DNA of 64,000 nucleotides from Lytechinus variegatus (taxonomy: Eukaryota; Echinodermata; Echinoidea; Temnopleuroida; Toxopneustidae). Shown here piece by piece: positions 1 through 12,700 of this stretch. Under the pieces are notes generated by a model. That model did no database searches. It was given only the letters and a program-made list of their open reading frames with translations, and was not told the DNA's origin. The stretch's first letter is position 1. The number at the start of each line of letters is the position of its first letter. The DNA is taken from NCBI RefSeq assembly GCF_018143015.1, contig NC_054758.1, forward strand, positions 5,939,001-6,003,000. Direction: 5' to 3'. The position numbers and the translations under genes are program-made.

Positions 1-305
1 GTGCCAAAGGATTCAGGAAGAAATTGTGTACCGGTAATTGCAGAGAAATAAGCAAAATAAGCGTGGATTCGGTCACTTCCGTCAGGTCTTTATTCCAGCA
101 ATATTAATACACTGTCCCACGTGTGCCTATCTGTGTTGGTGATCTTCAGTGTGAACATTTTTCAGCATAGATTTCAAGATTTCACAAAGTTCAGCTTATG
201 TAACTGTACCAGATCTAGATCCTCGATATTCTGACAATTAAGCCTGGTTTTACAGACTTTCTCATGAAATCAGTGTTTACTGCAACTACTGGAATTTCTC
301 TTTAA
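1..305 (+). repeat. TTAA-flanked MITE family A, copy 1 (left end outside window)
   Basis: It matches the copies at 4562, 21002, 24741 and 49855 along its length and ends in ACTGGAATTTCTCTTTAA at 305. It lacks the GC palindrome core. In its place it has CAGCAATATTAATACACTG, which it shares with copy 5, so these two form a subfamily. Confidence 0.85.
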
Positions 306-773
306 GTTTGCCCATTTGAACCTCCATGGTAGAGCCAGGCTTCAATGGCAACGCACACATACATGTAATATCTAACATGCAGTCATATTAACTAATTCGC
401 AGCATGCAACTGGAAATTTAAGCGCGACTCGAATGGGGCATTGCAAGAAACTTGAGTTCAGTTGCAAGTCGAGCACAAGTCCCAGATCAAGCATAATTGG
501 GCGATGCAAGACTTTGGAATTGCAATTGAATTTAAATCAACTACAAATTTTCGTTAAATCAAAGGACCTAGGCATGATTTTGAGATTTGCGCATGATTGT
601 TTCTTGAACACCATTTAAGCATTAATTCGCACCCAACTGTTTTTTACCCCCCTCCCCCCATTCGGACTAAGATAATATTATCATGCTCTATTCAAGGTAC
701 AGACGAGATAACGCTTGCTCTGACCATAGTAATTGTAATGCTACAGTCTGGAGGTTGATTTAAGTTCAAGGAT
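306..773. other. Non-coding stretch
   Basis: I see no gene. Positions 420-560 hold GGGGCATTGCAAG and GGGCGATGCAAG words that recall the foldback element at 2127, so this may be a decayed relative. A C-run lies near 645-660. Confidence 0.4.
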
Positions 774-1041
774 CAATTGAAGTCATGGGGTCATTTTTAG
801 GTCAAACTTACACAATTACACATAACATTCACAAACCAGTGCCCTCGAATTACATAATGCATTAATTTCAGTAGCTTGTATCAAATACCACTAAAATTTT
901 CGCAATTCAATTGAAGTCACGGGGTCATTTTTAGGTCAAACTTATACAATTACACATAACATTCACAAACCAGTGCCCTCGAATTACATAATGCGTTAAC
1001 TTCAAGTAGCTTGTATCAAATACCACTAAAATTTTCGCAAG
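774..1041 (+). repeat. Tandem duplication, 2 x about 134 bp
   Basis: The block beginning CAATTGAAGTCA at 774 is repeated at 908 with only a few differences, through ACTAAAATTTTCGCAA. The high identity suggests a recent duplication. It has no coding potential. Confidence 0.9.
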
Positions 1042-1874
1042 ACGGCAACTGAACTACACGGACACTTGAACAAGTGATTTGCTAATAGTTACTAGCACCC
1101 ATCATTTCTGTACAGTCCTTGTTTTATGGGAAGATCTGATATCTACTGACATCTCTTTAAATTTGATTATTCCTTGAAATTGTAAACATTACATGCTTAG
1201 AAGTGAAACGGTATACATGGACAGAGAATCCATGATATTTTGCATGCCACTGTTAATTAGTCAATAAATATTGGTGTCATTTAAAATTTTCACCCAAGTC
1301 CATCCGAACAAGAAATTTTGAATGAAATTTAGTATAGCTTTGATAACTTTATCAAAATAGGATAATGATAATCCCTCTCATCCCCCTCTCTCATTAGTCT
1401 GCGAGCACAGACACATATCTGACACTTTAACCAATAACAGGTCTGGAGTAAAGACTAGACTACTTCAGATTTGGCATTAGGCACTACGCGTATTGTGAAA
1501 ACCAAGGGGTCTGTGCCTGCAGACTACTTTCTCTCTCTCTTCCCTCCTCTCTCTCTCTTCCTCATTATTTTTATCCTCCCTCCCTCCCTGTCAATACCTT
1601 CATGACACCTGTTTGATATCAATCATTCATTTTACAATGACGTCATCAACCGTGCAATTTTAGATCCATTCATCGTGCAATTTTGGATCCTTACAATTTT
1701 GTCCATTACATGTGCGCAGGCTGCAGGGACTACTCACTTTTCCAGTGCGGATGTTGTAATGATGTAACAATCAACAGACCAAACTCGTGCTGCAGGAGCA
1801 TGTTTTGCATCGAAATTCATAAATTTCATATTAAAAAAAAAAAAATCAATTTTTAGGTGTCATATATAAAACCC
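1042..1874. other. Non-coding stretch with CT-rich tract
   Basis: I see no gene. A polypyrimidine CT microsatellite lies at about 1528-1590 and the remainder is AT-rich single-copy-looking sequence. Confidence 0.5.
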
Positions 1875-2011
1875 AATAATGAATGTTTTTTCATTCATGC
1901 AATGGACAGAACAATCCATTCCACTCGGCTACACCTCGTAGAATGGATCATTTCATCTTTCACCTTATGAACTATTCTGTCCATTGTTGCACCCATAATC
2001 ATTCGTTATTT
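1875..2011. repeat. Short foldback element
   Basis: Inverted arms: AATAATGAATG and GCAATGGACAGAA on the left reappear as reverse complements (TTCTGTCCATTGTTGC and CATTCGTTATT) on the right, around a short centre. It resembles a small MITE. Confidence 0.7.
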
Positions 2012-2126
2012 GTATAATATTGAAGTCACTTCCATTATGTGAGAAACCAATTAATTTCAACTTGTTTGAAATTCCTATTTTGACATGTCTATTTCTTTTA
2101 GAATATTTCCACTTGATTCCCTCTTA

Positions 2127-2309
2127 TGGGGTGTTGCAATAACCTTGCGATCAATTGCAAGTCAAATCAATCGCAACTTTGCATTTCATTGCTAATCTCC
2201 TTGAAAGGAGTGTAATCTGATTGGCTACAGCTACAATCGATCTATCGATTGTAAAATTACAACCGGATATTTGCAATTGATTGCAAATATGTCCTTGCAA
2301 CACCCCCCT
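2127..2309. repeat. Foldback element with GGGGTGTTGCAA ends
   Basis: The ends GGGGTGTTGCAA and TTGCAACACCCC are inverted, and the interior repeats TTGCAATTGATTGCAA-type palindromic words in both orientations. The whole can fold on itself. It gives rise to a spurious 68-residue frame. Confidence 0.75.
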
Positions 2310-3720
2310 AGACATACTTCTTTCTAGACTGGTATACTTTCCAGACACACAACTCATTTCGAAAATTGAATTAAAAAGACGTTTGACAAATCATTTACAA
2401 TACTAATGGAAATACATTTTATTTACAATTCAATACAATGTAATCCACAGTAGAATATCATTTTGTAGATTTTTTTTTCTTCAATTGTATTTTATCTTGG
2501 GCAAACATTTAAAAATATACTTTTAAAACAAAAACTGGAAGCCTTTTCAGCAAAAAATCTATTTCCCACCCATTCCTAAAGGTACACATATGTGTGTAAC
2601 CCCTGGAAATTTCTTTCCAAACAAAAATGTGAGTTATGCCACGAATTAGTACAATTTGAAAATAAGACATTCATGATTGTGATTATAAATATTTCACAAG
2701 AAATAAAGAGATGATTACATAAGAGAAATTATGCTGTCAAGGCTGAATAGTAATGATTTATCAATCAAGATGTATATACAATTTCACGAAATATTTCTCA
2801 GAAATGAGCAGAGTTTGTTCAGCCATTGCCAATTTTTCAAGTGTATGGCTCAAACTAAACAGAATTCAGAAAAAGAAAATATTCATATATGATTTTTATT
2901 TATGTACAGTTATCTACAGAAGTTTACATAAATCGAGAGAATTAGAAAAGAATGAAAGCAAAGAGAAGCGAAAAAGTGAAACAAATAATTTTTCCTAACT
3001 TTACACTTTTGAATGAGATTCAATAAGGCACTATTCTTTCTTTGATTAATGAATCAATTAATTGAACATAATACTGCACACCTTATGCTGACACCATACA
3101 ACAATAGCTTCCTGATCAAATCAATAAAACCCCAATAAAAACAAGCTCCAACAACTTACTAATATGCCTCTAAAGATAGACATTTTAAAAATCCTAAAAA
3201 ACATTTGAAAATAATAAAACTCCTGTTGAAATCAATATAACACAAATAAAATGAAACCAATCATTTTCTAATACACCTCTAAAAACAGACCTTTTAAAAG
3301 AAATAAAATGACATTTGAAAATAAAAACATTTATCATAAAGTACAACTATTGTAGGAAATTCCCAGATAAGTGTTGGTCTCAGTAATTTTTTTTTTAATA
3401 TTCACCAAATTATCAAATTTCATTTACATAATGAACAAATGATACAGGTAACTTTACTTATTTATCATGATTATTATAAATAACATATATACGGTTATAA
3501 CACCACCCAAGGAATGAACTATCAGATCAACAAAATCCCTCTTTTTTTCTAACAAAAAAAATAATTTAGAAAATAGGCATCTGTGACCTGCACACGCCTT
3601 GCAAGTCGCAACTTACATTAGACATATTTAATTTTAAATAACAAAAACTCTGCCTAGTGACTAGACCATTAATAACACAAACAGGGGCATACATATATCT
3701 AACTTCTTTTTTAATATAAG
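2310..3720. other. AT-rich non-coding stretch
   Basis: No gene or repeat structure that I can support. Poly-A/T runs are frequent, and AATAAA-type words occur on the minus strand (for example near 2419-2424). It could be a distal 3' UTR of CREB3L, but nothing proves transcription. Confidence 0.4.
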
Positions 3721-3848
3721 TTGTAACCAGGGGCGGACCGTGACCCGGAGGAGACAAAGCATTGGAGGGGCACAGCATTGTTCACAAACAATACAGTGCC
3801 CCTCCAATGCTTTGTCCCCTCCGGGTCACGGTCCGCCACTGGTTGTAA
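3721..3848. repeat. Near-perfect hairpin, arms about 53 bp
   Basis: The left arm 3721-3773 and right arm 3795-3848 are reverse complements with about two or three differences, around a loop of about 21 bases. They share GGCGGACCGTGACCCGGAGG and CATTGGAGGGGCAC. This is the GGCGGA-ended MITE type seen widely in animals. The near identity of the arms implies a young insertion or arm homogenisation. Confidence 0.9.
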
Positions 3849-4561
3849 CAGACAGAAAAAGGCAGTTTACTTGTTTTGGCAATTAATACACAGGGTTACT
3901 CTTTTATGACTGTTTCATGCAATAGTTCTTATGAATATTCATAATACTTCTTATAAATATTCATAATTAACTAATTAATATTCATAATTAACTCATTTCC
4001 TAGTCACTCATGAATAAACATTCATAACACATTCCATTCAGCTGTTGTTTGGCACAAGAAGATAAAAGAAGAATGGACTTTCCACTATTAATAAAAAAAG
4101 AACTGAAAAAATATCCTCAAAATTAAGGGTAAAAAAGGGAAATTAAACATTAAAATAAGAACATGATATCTGTTCACATCTAGAGAAAAAAAATGTCATG
4201 AAATGATTAGTCTCATTTTCACGGACTATTTGTTATAAGCTACAGAAATCCTGGCGTCTGGTTGGCTCAGACCAACATTGTCAGTGAAAATCACTAAAAA
4301 TTTGTTTTATGAAATGCTCCCCTGGAAATAAAGAGCACAACCCTGAATTCTCCTAAAAAAGATGAAAAACGAAAACAAATAAATATGAATATATATATAT
4401 ACTTATTTATCTACAAATTCTACATCATACTACCATCCATTATCTCTTAGTGTTAAGAAAAAAAAAATTAAAAATAATCAGTTCTTCTATGACTGAATAT
4501 TAAGCACCATGGCATAAATAATAAATTAAATGCTGAGCCAAAGGGAGCTGATACTCGTACT
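3849..4561. other. Non-coding AT-rich stretch
   Basis: I see no gene. Repeated ATTCATAA words at about 3935-4020 form a loose, degenerate array. Confidence 0.4.
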
Positions 4562-4964
4562 TTAAAGGTAAATGCTAGTTTTGGTAACGATATCAAAATG
4601 AGTTCGTACAGAATCCAATGAAATGACCACTAAAGTGTCTGTTTGTATAAATAAAATGCATGTGCCAAAGGATTCTGGAAGAAATTGTGTAATTGCTGAG
4701 AAATCAGCAAATAAGCACGGGATTCGGGTAGGGCGTCGGGCCCGACGCCCTGAGCAATAATTATACATTGTCCCACGTGCGCTTATCTGTGTTGGGGATT
4801 TTCGGTGTGAACATTTTTCAGCGTAGATTTCAAGATTTCACAAAGTCCAGTTAATGTAACTGTACCAGATCTAGATCCTCGATGATATACTTGCAATTAA
4901 GCCTTGTTTTACAGACTTTCTCATGAAATCAGTGTTAACTGCAACTACTGGAATTTCTCTTTAA
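4562..4964 (+). repeat. TTAA-flanked MITE family A, copy 2 (full length)
   Basis: The copy is 403 bp including TTAA at both ends. The terminal inverted repeats are TTAAAGGTAAATGCTAGT at the left and, reading inward from the right, TTAAAGAGAAATTCCAGT. The centre holds a perfect 20-bp palindrome, GGGCGTCGGGCCCGACGCCC (4731-4750). It encodes no protein and would need a transposase in trans; TTAA targets suggest a piggyBac-like source, which is inference. Confidence 0.9.
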
Positions 4965-6495
4965 GTGTTTTGAATCTTTGAAGCTATGTTCATATCATAA
5001 TTATTGACCATTCCAAAAACTTTGTGGATAATTTGTACGTCAAATTTGCTGATTTTTAAAGTCCCAAAGGATTCAACTTGTGCAGATACACCTGCATATT
5101 CTATCCAACATCTATCTGCTATATAATGACTTTCTGATTTGCCATTATTAAAAATCTTACAAACCTTGGTTCGGGGAAAACTATTCCTCAGACAAATCTT
5201 GAGGCCGGCAGCATTACAATAATAATAATAATAATAAAAACAGCTTTTCAACCGCTAAGTTTCTAAATGTCTATTATGATAGGTATGTTTTTTTTTACAT
5301 CTAACAAACCTGAATATTAACATCATAACGATGCACACAAAATTACTATTAGAATTAATTAACGAGCCATGATCCTTAAGTAATATTTTACCGTTCATTT
5401 AATGTTCGATACTCACTTGGAATACATAATCATTAATACTTATTGACCAAGAAATCATTTCTCAGTTTTGGACCAGAGATCATTTCTCAGTTTTCATTTC
5501 AATGGCCGTGATTGCCAATAATACATAATTCATGTAATTTCAATTCCATTATTTATATCACATATACATACTTTATGAAGATTCATATAATCTTCTTAAT
5601 TACATACGACAAGGCACAAGTTATATTTTTTTATCCATACCCATTTGAATAGTCACTTACTGTCTTCCTTGGAAATAAATTATTATTCTGTTTTCAGATT
5701 GGAGCAATTAATTGAAACATCATCACCCTCCTTTATTTATATTCACAAATAAACAATTCTGTGAATTAAATAGATATTATCAAACATTTACAGGCAGTGG
5801 CTGATCTTACTAGATAAACTAGACGTTTTAGCATTCCTATTACAAGGGCAACTCCATCCAACACTAACGTGGCACGGCGCAGGTTCTTGGTTCAAAACCC
5901 AGTCTGGGCCTGAACCACACGTCGAGTCAAGGAGACATGGCTGCCTACCATTCACAACCTCAAGTCGCAAAATTGGCTCACCCCCAAGCAAGCGCTCATT
6001 TTCAAGTTTCCTGCGTGGCTAGATGGCGGCCAAAATTCAAGCTCCCTTAAAACAACCAAGTTTAACGGGGTATACAGTCTTTAAACATAATTAGCTGTAT
6101 TTCATTGTTCAATGGTCTTTAAACTTCACCTGTGTGAAGTGCTTGGACAATGCGGACACACCTTAATTGGATTGAGAATAAAGCAGACGTCCTTTCTAAT
6201 TTGTATTCTATTAAAATGCCAGCAAACAAAGAATATACGCCTAATGCTTATTCTGGAAGCTCAAAAGAAGGGTGAGAGATAACTCTTAATGGTAGCAGTA
6301 ACAGTTTGGCCGATCTAATCCAACCTACACAATCTCCAGCTTTCGGATAAACATTACACCAACAGCCTACCCATTATCTCATCTCTATAAAACGATGTTA
6401 ACTTATTTAAATCGATAAATGACGTAGCGAGGTATCATGTTTTTTACATAGGCTAGATAACGAGAATGTTTGGTTCATGCAGGAGAAATGTTGGT
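4965..6495 (-). other. 3' UTR or flank of CREB3L
   Basis: No protein-coding signal is visible. The sequence follows the CREB3L stop codon on the minus strand. The nearest good AATAAA on that strand is at 5737-5732, which would give a 3' UTR of about 760 nt, but several others lie further down and the true end cannot be fixed by eye. The 96-residue frame at 4961-5251 is unremarkable, includes an ATT microsatellite (5217-5239), and is probably chance. Confidence 0.4.
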
Positions 6496-6782
6496 TCACT
6501 TGTTAGAGGAGCGGTTGATGAGGGCCATGGTATCGACAGGAATGATCTTGGCTTCCATATCAGGGTGCATGATGTAGGCCTCGTAGCCGGTCTCTTCGCT
6601 CTCCACACCAGCGACCTCCGACCTCTGCCCCGTCATCATGGCGGCAGCCATCTTGGCAAAGCTCGGGGCTTCCGGGGCTATGTTGTCCAGGAGGGCGTGG
6701 CTATCGTCATGGTAATGATGATCAATGCCAGCGAAGGCATCTTCTTCGTCTTGGTATGAGAGGAGGGTACGAGATGAGCGTA
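6496..6782 (-). CDS. CREB3L1: CREB3L coding exon 9 (S1P site and lumenal C-terminus, with stop)
   Basis: The coding part is 287 nt, with acceptor CCTTACAG and a TGA stop at 6498-6496. It begins [19 protein letters not shown] (478-481) fits the RxxL site-1-protease motif and aligns with RSLL of CREB3L1 and RNLL of CREB3L2, including the acidic residues that follow. The rest is a lumenal tail of about 85 residues, with one N-R-S glycosylation sequon near the end. I do not recognise the tail beyond the cleavage site. Confidence 0.93.
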
Positions 6783-9700
6783 CTGTAAGGAATAAGGATG
6801 AAAGTAAAAATAAAATTGGCTTTTTAGAACCTTATCTTTCCTTATCTATCCAACTTCCATAAAACCTGTTCTTTTCACACGGCTTACATCTGAGTATTTT
6901 GCATTTATTTGAATTCTCGATATTTGAGGTTATGCTAAACCAGCTTTAACAGCATAATCCAAATCATCATTTCACCAAAACTATGAGTTTCCTTACAATT
7001 CAAGTCACGACCAGAATTGGTCATTATCTTATCTCTTTCTTTTTCCCTTTGTCCTTCTCTTTCCTTCCTCCTCCTCCCCTTCTTTCCCTAATCTAAACGA
7101 AATAACTGCCATAACTTACTAGAGTTGGTAGCATAGGGGTCTTCGTCGTCTGAACCGTACGCTGGCTTGGGGCCGTACATCCTGAAAATCTGGTCCGGCT
7201 GGTCATCGTCATTGTCGCCATGGAAACTGGGGGCGGAGTACTGAATGTTGTTACCATAGGGACCAAAGAATGGGTGTGGCATGTCGTTGGGCGGGGATGA
7301 AGAGAAGATCTTGGGAAGGTGTTGGTTACTGCTCAAGAATGAATGGGGAGTCCAGGATCCGAGGAAGACTGCAAAACATAAAACTAAAACCTGCAAAGAC
7401 AAAAATGGAAAGAAATTTGTTGGTCAATTAAATGCAAACCTCTAAGAGATGAATACATGGGCAATTCAAATTTACTATGTTTGTCTTTTGAGACAAACAG
7501 ATGCCATCATCATCAGATTCCTATGAACCTTTTTGTACATTCAATGGCATCAGCACCCACTTTAATTTGTTTTATTGATATTCATGAACTGCTAAAGCCA
7601 TGATAACTTGAGAGTATGAACAATAAAATAACAGAAAACTAATTTCAGGAAGGTAAAAAATAACAAAAAACAAAGAAACATGTAAGAGAGTCGGGATTTA
7701 AATATTTATGAAACAGTCCATCTGCAACTTTCGAATATAATGAAACGCATGAAATACAAGTTTATTGTAATGAAAATAGATCAATGGTTGAACATGTACT
7801 AAAAGTAATTTTTTATTTCTACTGAATGTTTATTTTCTAAATGGTGGTTTTGCAGAAACTTAATGGCCTGAATTCACAAAGGTTTTTAAGAACCCACACT
7901 TGAGTTTATGCAGAATTCCTGTATAAATTACGCTTATTTTACCGCATATATTAAAAATTACAATGCTGATGCGCGCTTTAGTCACAGTGCGCCAAATTGA
8001 CGCCTGTTACCGTGGTTATATACGCTATTTTATTCATGAGTCCTCTGTTCTGAATTATGAGTTCACTCTCCAAACAGTGGACTCATGAATAAAACAGCGT
8101 ATCTCACCATGGTAACAGGGTCAATATGGTGCACTGTGACAAAAGCGCGCATCAGCTTTAGACATTTTTTTTATACACACGCACAATACGAGCTAAATTA
8201 AGCATAATTTATACAGGAAATCTGCATAAACCATGGATTCAACCGTGGGTTTTCAAAACCTCCTTTGTAAATTGGGCCAAAGTATTCCATCACCTTTCTA
8301 CAAACAGCATAAACTTAGAACCCTAAAGCATCACTTTATTTTGAGAAGCCTGACTCAAAGGCAAAGGCAAAAGAATGGTGTGGAAGAAAAAATGCCAAGA
8401 TACTATATAATGAAAACAATCACTATTTGTATCAATCATGACAAGAGTGAATGAGTAGAGATAAATGGTAGGGTGTAGGGACGGGAGGTTGGCGGAAGGG
8501 GACGGATGAGGTATAGGGTGTATCAACAATCATGAATTTAGGAAATTTCACAGCATTTGCAATGTTTCAATGTTAAATATGGCAGAGATTTTGCTGAAAA
8601 TAGAAGAGACACCGCATTTCCCACAGGACAAGTTTAAATAACAAAAAAAATATGAAAGATAAAGGAAAGACCACAAAAATATAATAGGAGAGCCCAGAAA
8701 GGTGAAATATCGGATCGTTGTGCCAAATTAAGAATTGTTAGAATGTTGGTTTGCTGTAGATTAACAAAGATGCAATGGAGGAATTAAACATTTTGGCCAA
8801 GATGCATTTATTTATAATCAATCTATCATTGAGTTATCGAATATGAGTATTACCAGGTATATGTATGTTGTATGTCAGAGTTTCAATTAAGAAGATGCAA
8901 TCACGATTTTTTTTTTCTTCATTTCTGCCATCAAATAGTATTTTTTTGACAAGGCACATGGGTTATCTACAAAAATTGCTCAAATGTTAAATTCTAAATT
9001 TTGCAAAACCTTGAATAATTTTAACTAAAGATATTTGCAACTTGAAAGTGAAAAAGTAATGCTCAGTCACCCGTTGAATGTGCACATGTTCTTTTGAATA
9101 TTCAAATGAGGCAAGCATGGTATGAAAAGTGGTAGCAGAAGCCATGATTTAAATGAGATTTAAAAAAAAATTAGGTTTCGAAGAGATTTTAAACCCCACC
9201 TGTGCCTTGTCCTAAATATCGTTGATTGCACTAAAATGCCCTATAGAGGGCCTCCTTCATCATCTCAATCTCTTGGTATTGCACTGTCTCTGGCTGTGGT
9301 GGCGGGACTCGGTAGGGGGCTGTCATGTGGGGGCGGTGTGCGTATGATACATGATCGGGCGGGTGAACGAGCGGGCGGGCAGGCCATGGGGAGGTGATAA
9401 GCAAGCATGGAAGGAGAGGGAAGGGGAGGGGGGAAATAAAATGGACACAAAAAACAGCACAATAAATAATAAAGTCACACACACAGACACGATAATATGT
9501 GTCATGATTGCTACGTGCATTTGCGATGACTGATCAATGTTATCGATAAAGTTCACTTGTATGTGCGAGAAAATTTATCGTTTGTAAAATGTGTTAGCTA
9601 TATATATAAAATATGGACTAAATATACTATTAGTTCATTCAATGAAGATAAAAATAGTATCAATACACTACAATACTGCACTATCAAATCAAAACTACAA

Positions 9701-12700
9701 GCACAGCTGCACAGCAAATTGCTTTCATTTAACAATAATTTCAGTTAAACCTTTTTTTTTTCAAAAGCAATGTCATTGGGGGATCAATAATGTTTTAAAA
9801 TAACAGTATCCTAAAAATAAACATGATATCGCTTTCATTACAAAATAATATCTGTTAAGCATTTCTTCTACAGCATCACTAAAAAACAGATGTTTATATT
9901 AACATGTACCCTAAAAATAAACATGAAACTAGAACAGAAAGGGACATAAAAACTTAATTTTAAAAGACAGACAAAAGAAACTTGGGAGATATGTATCACA
10001 TTTCAAAAGAAGGAGTATAACTATTTATTTTAATGTGATTTCTGTTCAGAAAAGGGTTTGTTAATCATAAATCGAAACTGATTATTTATTAAAACTCCAA
10101 CCAGCTTAGAACTAAATGGTCAATGTCTAAGCATGGAGATATTATTGTGTTAAAGTGTTCGGGAGTCTTGAATAGTCTTATGTAATTCATAAACACAGCA
10201 ATAAAATTTTACAGTATGTTGTTCGAAATATGTTCTGGGGAGGTGTATTTTTCATTTTCATCTATTACGTTGCTGGTAGGCGGTAGACTCTTTGTCTCCC
10301 TTATACTAGACGCCATACAACAATCCTTGATCATTTCCAAGAATTGGTATGTGTTAATTTTACAAGCTTGCCATCTCTATTGCATTTCAAATAATCATGA
10401 CCAATTAGCTCTCTGAATTTGAGGGAGGGGAGAAGAGAGGGGTAGCCACTGAGGGGTGTCAGGGGGTGGGATGAGTTCTGCAAGGTGGGGGGAGGGACTG
10501 GGGGTGGGGTCAAGTTCAGTGAGGGAGGGGAGAAGGGGGTGAGGAGGCTCTGAGGGTGGGGGAGTGGGTAACGAGGGAAAGAGCCATAAGACTTCAGAGT
10601 GGGGCTTATCATGGAAGCTCATATTGTGGATGGCTTTCATTTTTTTTCTCCAAATTTTGAGAATTTCCTGCAATGTTTCCTAACCCTAAGGGTAAACACA
10701 AAGTTGTGGATGCTAATTAACCGATTCCTCCCAATTTTTCTGAGATCTATTTATGATACAAGCATGGCCATGCTACTCATTATCATCATGGTTAAATGAA
10801 TTTAACCTTAAAAAAGAATGTCCACAAATGGATTGAGTCAAGAAAGTTTGCCAATAATCATGAATGCCATGCAAGTGGAAATCAATTTGCATTGCGAATT
10901 TAGCTTCAGCTTATTATCTGATGCTAATCCATTATGAATTAATCTGATGTTAATCTTACCATGAGGCAAGTACCGGTCTGAGTTGAATGAGCCTTGATTG
11001 GCTTGGAGATCTTGTTGACGATAGACTGAAGTTTGGAGAGCTGCGAGACAAGTGATTGGTTGGTGTTTTCCAGGTTCTCGACTTTGCGTTTTAGTTCCGT
11101 GTTCTCGCTCGTGTATGAATCCATCCTGCGAGGTTAAGTGGAGAAGATAATTATTGATTTCACATAATTAAAAAAAAAAGATAATTATTGATTTCTTCTT
11201 GCAACCCGTAGCTGTTTAGAGAGTTGTGAGATATGTATGAAAAAGTTGTAATCTTCACTTGATAACAATGATGGCCCAACACCCCTACCCCCCATAAAAA
11301 TAAACACTTCGACAACATATGTTTGGAAACTTTTTCAGGGTTGTAAGTGGTCACAAATAAAAAGATCTGAAAAAAGCTGAAGAGTTTTGAAAAAAGTCTG
11401 AAATAGAAAGAGCTCTTTTTGTACAGAGAAAAGCCCAAAATAAGCTGAAATTAAGCTGAAAAAGAAAAAAAATCGGAAATCAGCTAAAAATCTGAACACC
11501 CCTGTCTTTACAAAATGTCTCCCAGGGAGAGGAGAAAGATACACAGAATGGAACATTACTATCATTATTAGAATTGTCCTTTTTTTATTGGGATAGAAAT
11601 CGTTTATGTTATTGTAAAGTTGTAAACACATAGAGTTTGGACACCTGCATTTTTTTTCTTTTGTTTTCAGATAATTTAAGGAAATTACTTTTCTCACCTT
11701 TTCTCCAAAGCTTCCAGATATTCCTTCTTCTTCCGTCTACTTTCCTGAGCCGAGATCTAGAAGGGGATCAGCACAAGAATGTAATAATTTTTGTGGTTCT
11801 TATTCTAAAAAAAATTATTTCCTGATTTAGAAAAGAACCACACCAGAGTTTTGCTGTATCCCTAATCGTAAACCCATCACTGGGGTCTGTGCCCTGATGA
11901 AACTATGGTAACTTTGCTATTTCAGAGTGTTTACCATGGTAACGAGGCTTGGCAGAAAATCAAAACTAAGGTTTCATCGACAGCTGCCATAATGGCAAAG
12001 CTTCACGAATCTTTTAATAGCTAGGCCATTTGCCTTTCATCTCATACCAATGGGGAAAATCAAGATGACAAAATGTAGTGTAAATATATCAGTTGATCAT
12101 CTGTAAGAATGACTATCAGTCCATGTCATACCAAATAATAATTGGACCCAAAAGAGCTTATACCTGATAGCATGGTGACACAACATTTGCCCCAGACTTT
12201 ATTTCATCAAAGACACAAGGTAAGGGTTGCAAGAGTTTTATGTCGGGTTTAGGATAAGGAATAGTATTAAATCCAGGGTCAAAATTGGTCATTCTCTTGG
12301 TGTGTGGAATTTACAGCAGAGCAAATGTCGCCAGAGCAAATGTCATGGAGCAAATAGAATATAAAGCCAGTTCGTAGTTCCATTATACGCATGATCAGAA
12401 GGTTCTGCGCATGATCAGAGGAAGGTCATTGGTAATAAAGTGACATGGTGTTGCAAATTTTAATGAGATAGCACCAACTTTGGTGACTTGACAGTTCATT
12501 TATTTTTTACAATTGTGTTTTTCATTTGCATCCACAACAAACAAAGATGCATCCACAAACGACTGGTGTTTCACAGTTTGCCAAGTATATTGTACAGCAT
12601 ACTATGTGCATTCAAAGTAGAAAGGCAACAAATACCTTCTTGGAGTGTTCATTGGTGTGCTATTCGAGTCACCATGTATAATTTAATTTCCCCATCCTAC

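Noticed and set aside
9231..9556. Overlapping proline-rich minus-strand frames in CREB3L intron 7
   Set aside because: Three frames open at once over a G-rich plus strand is a composition effect; splice phases skip this region.
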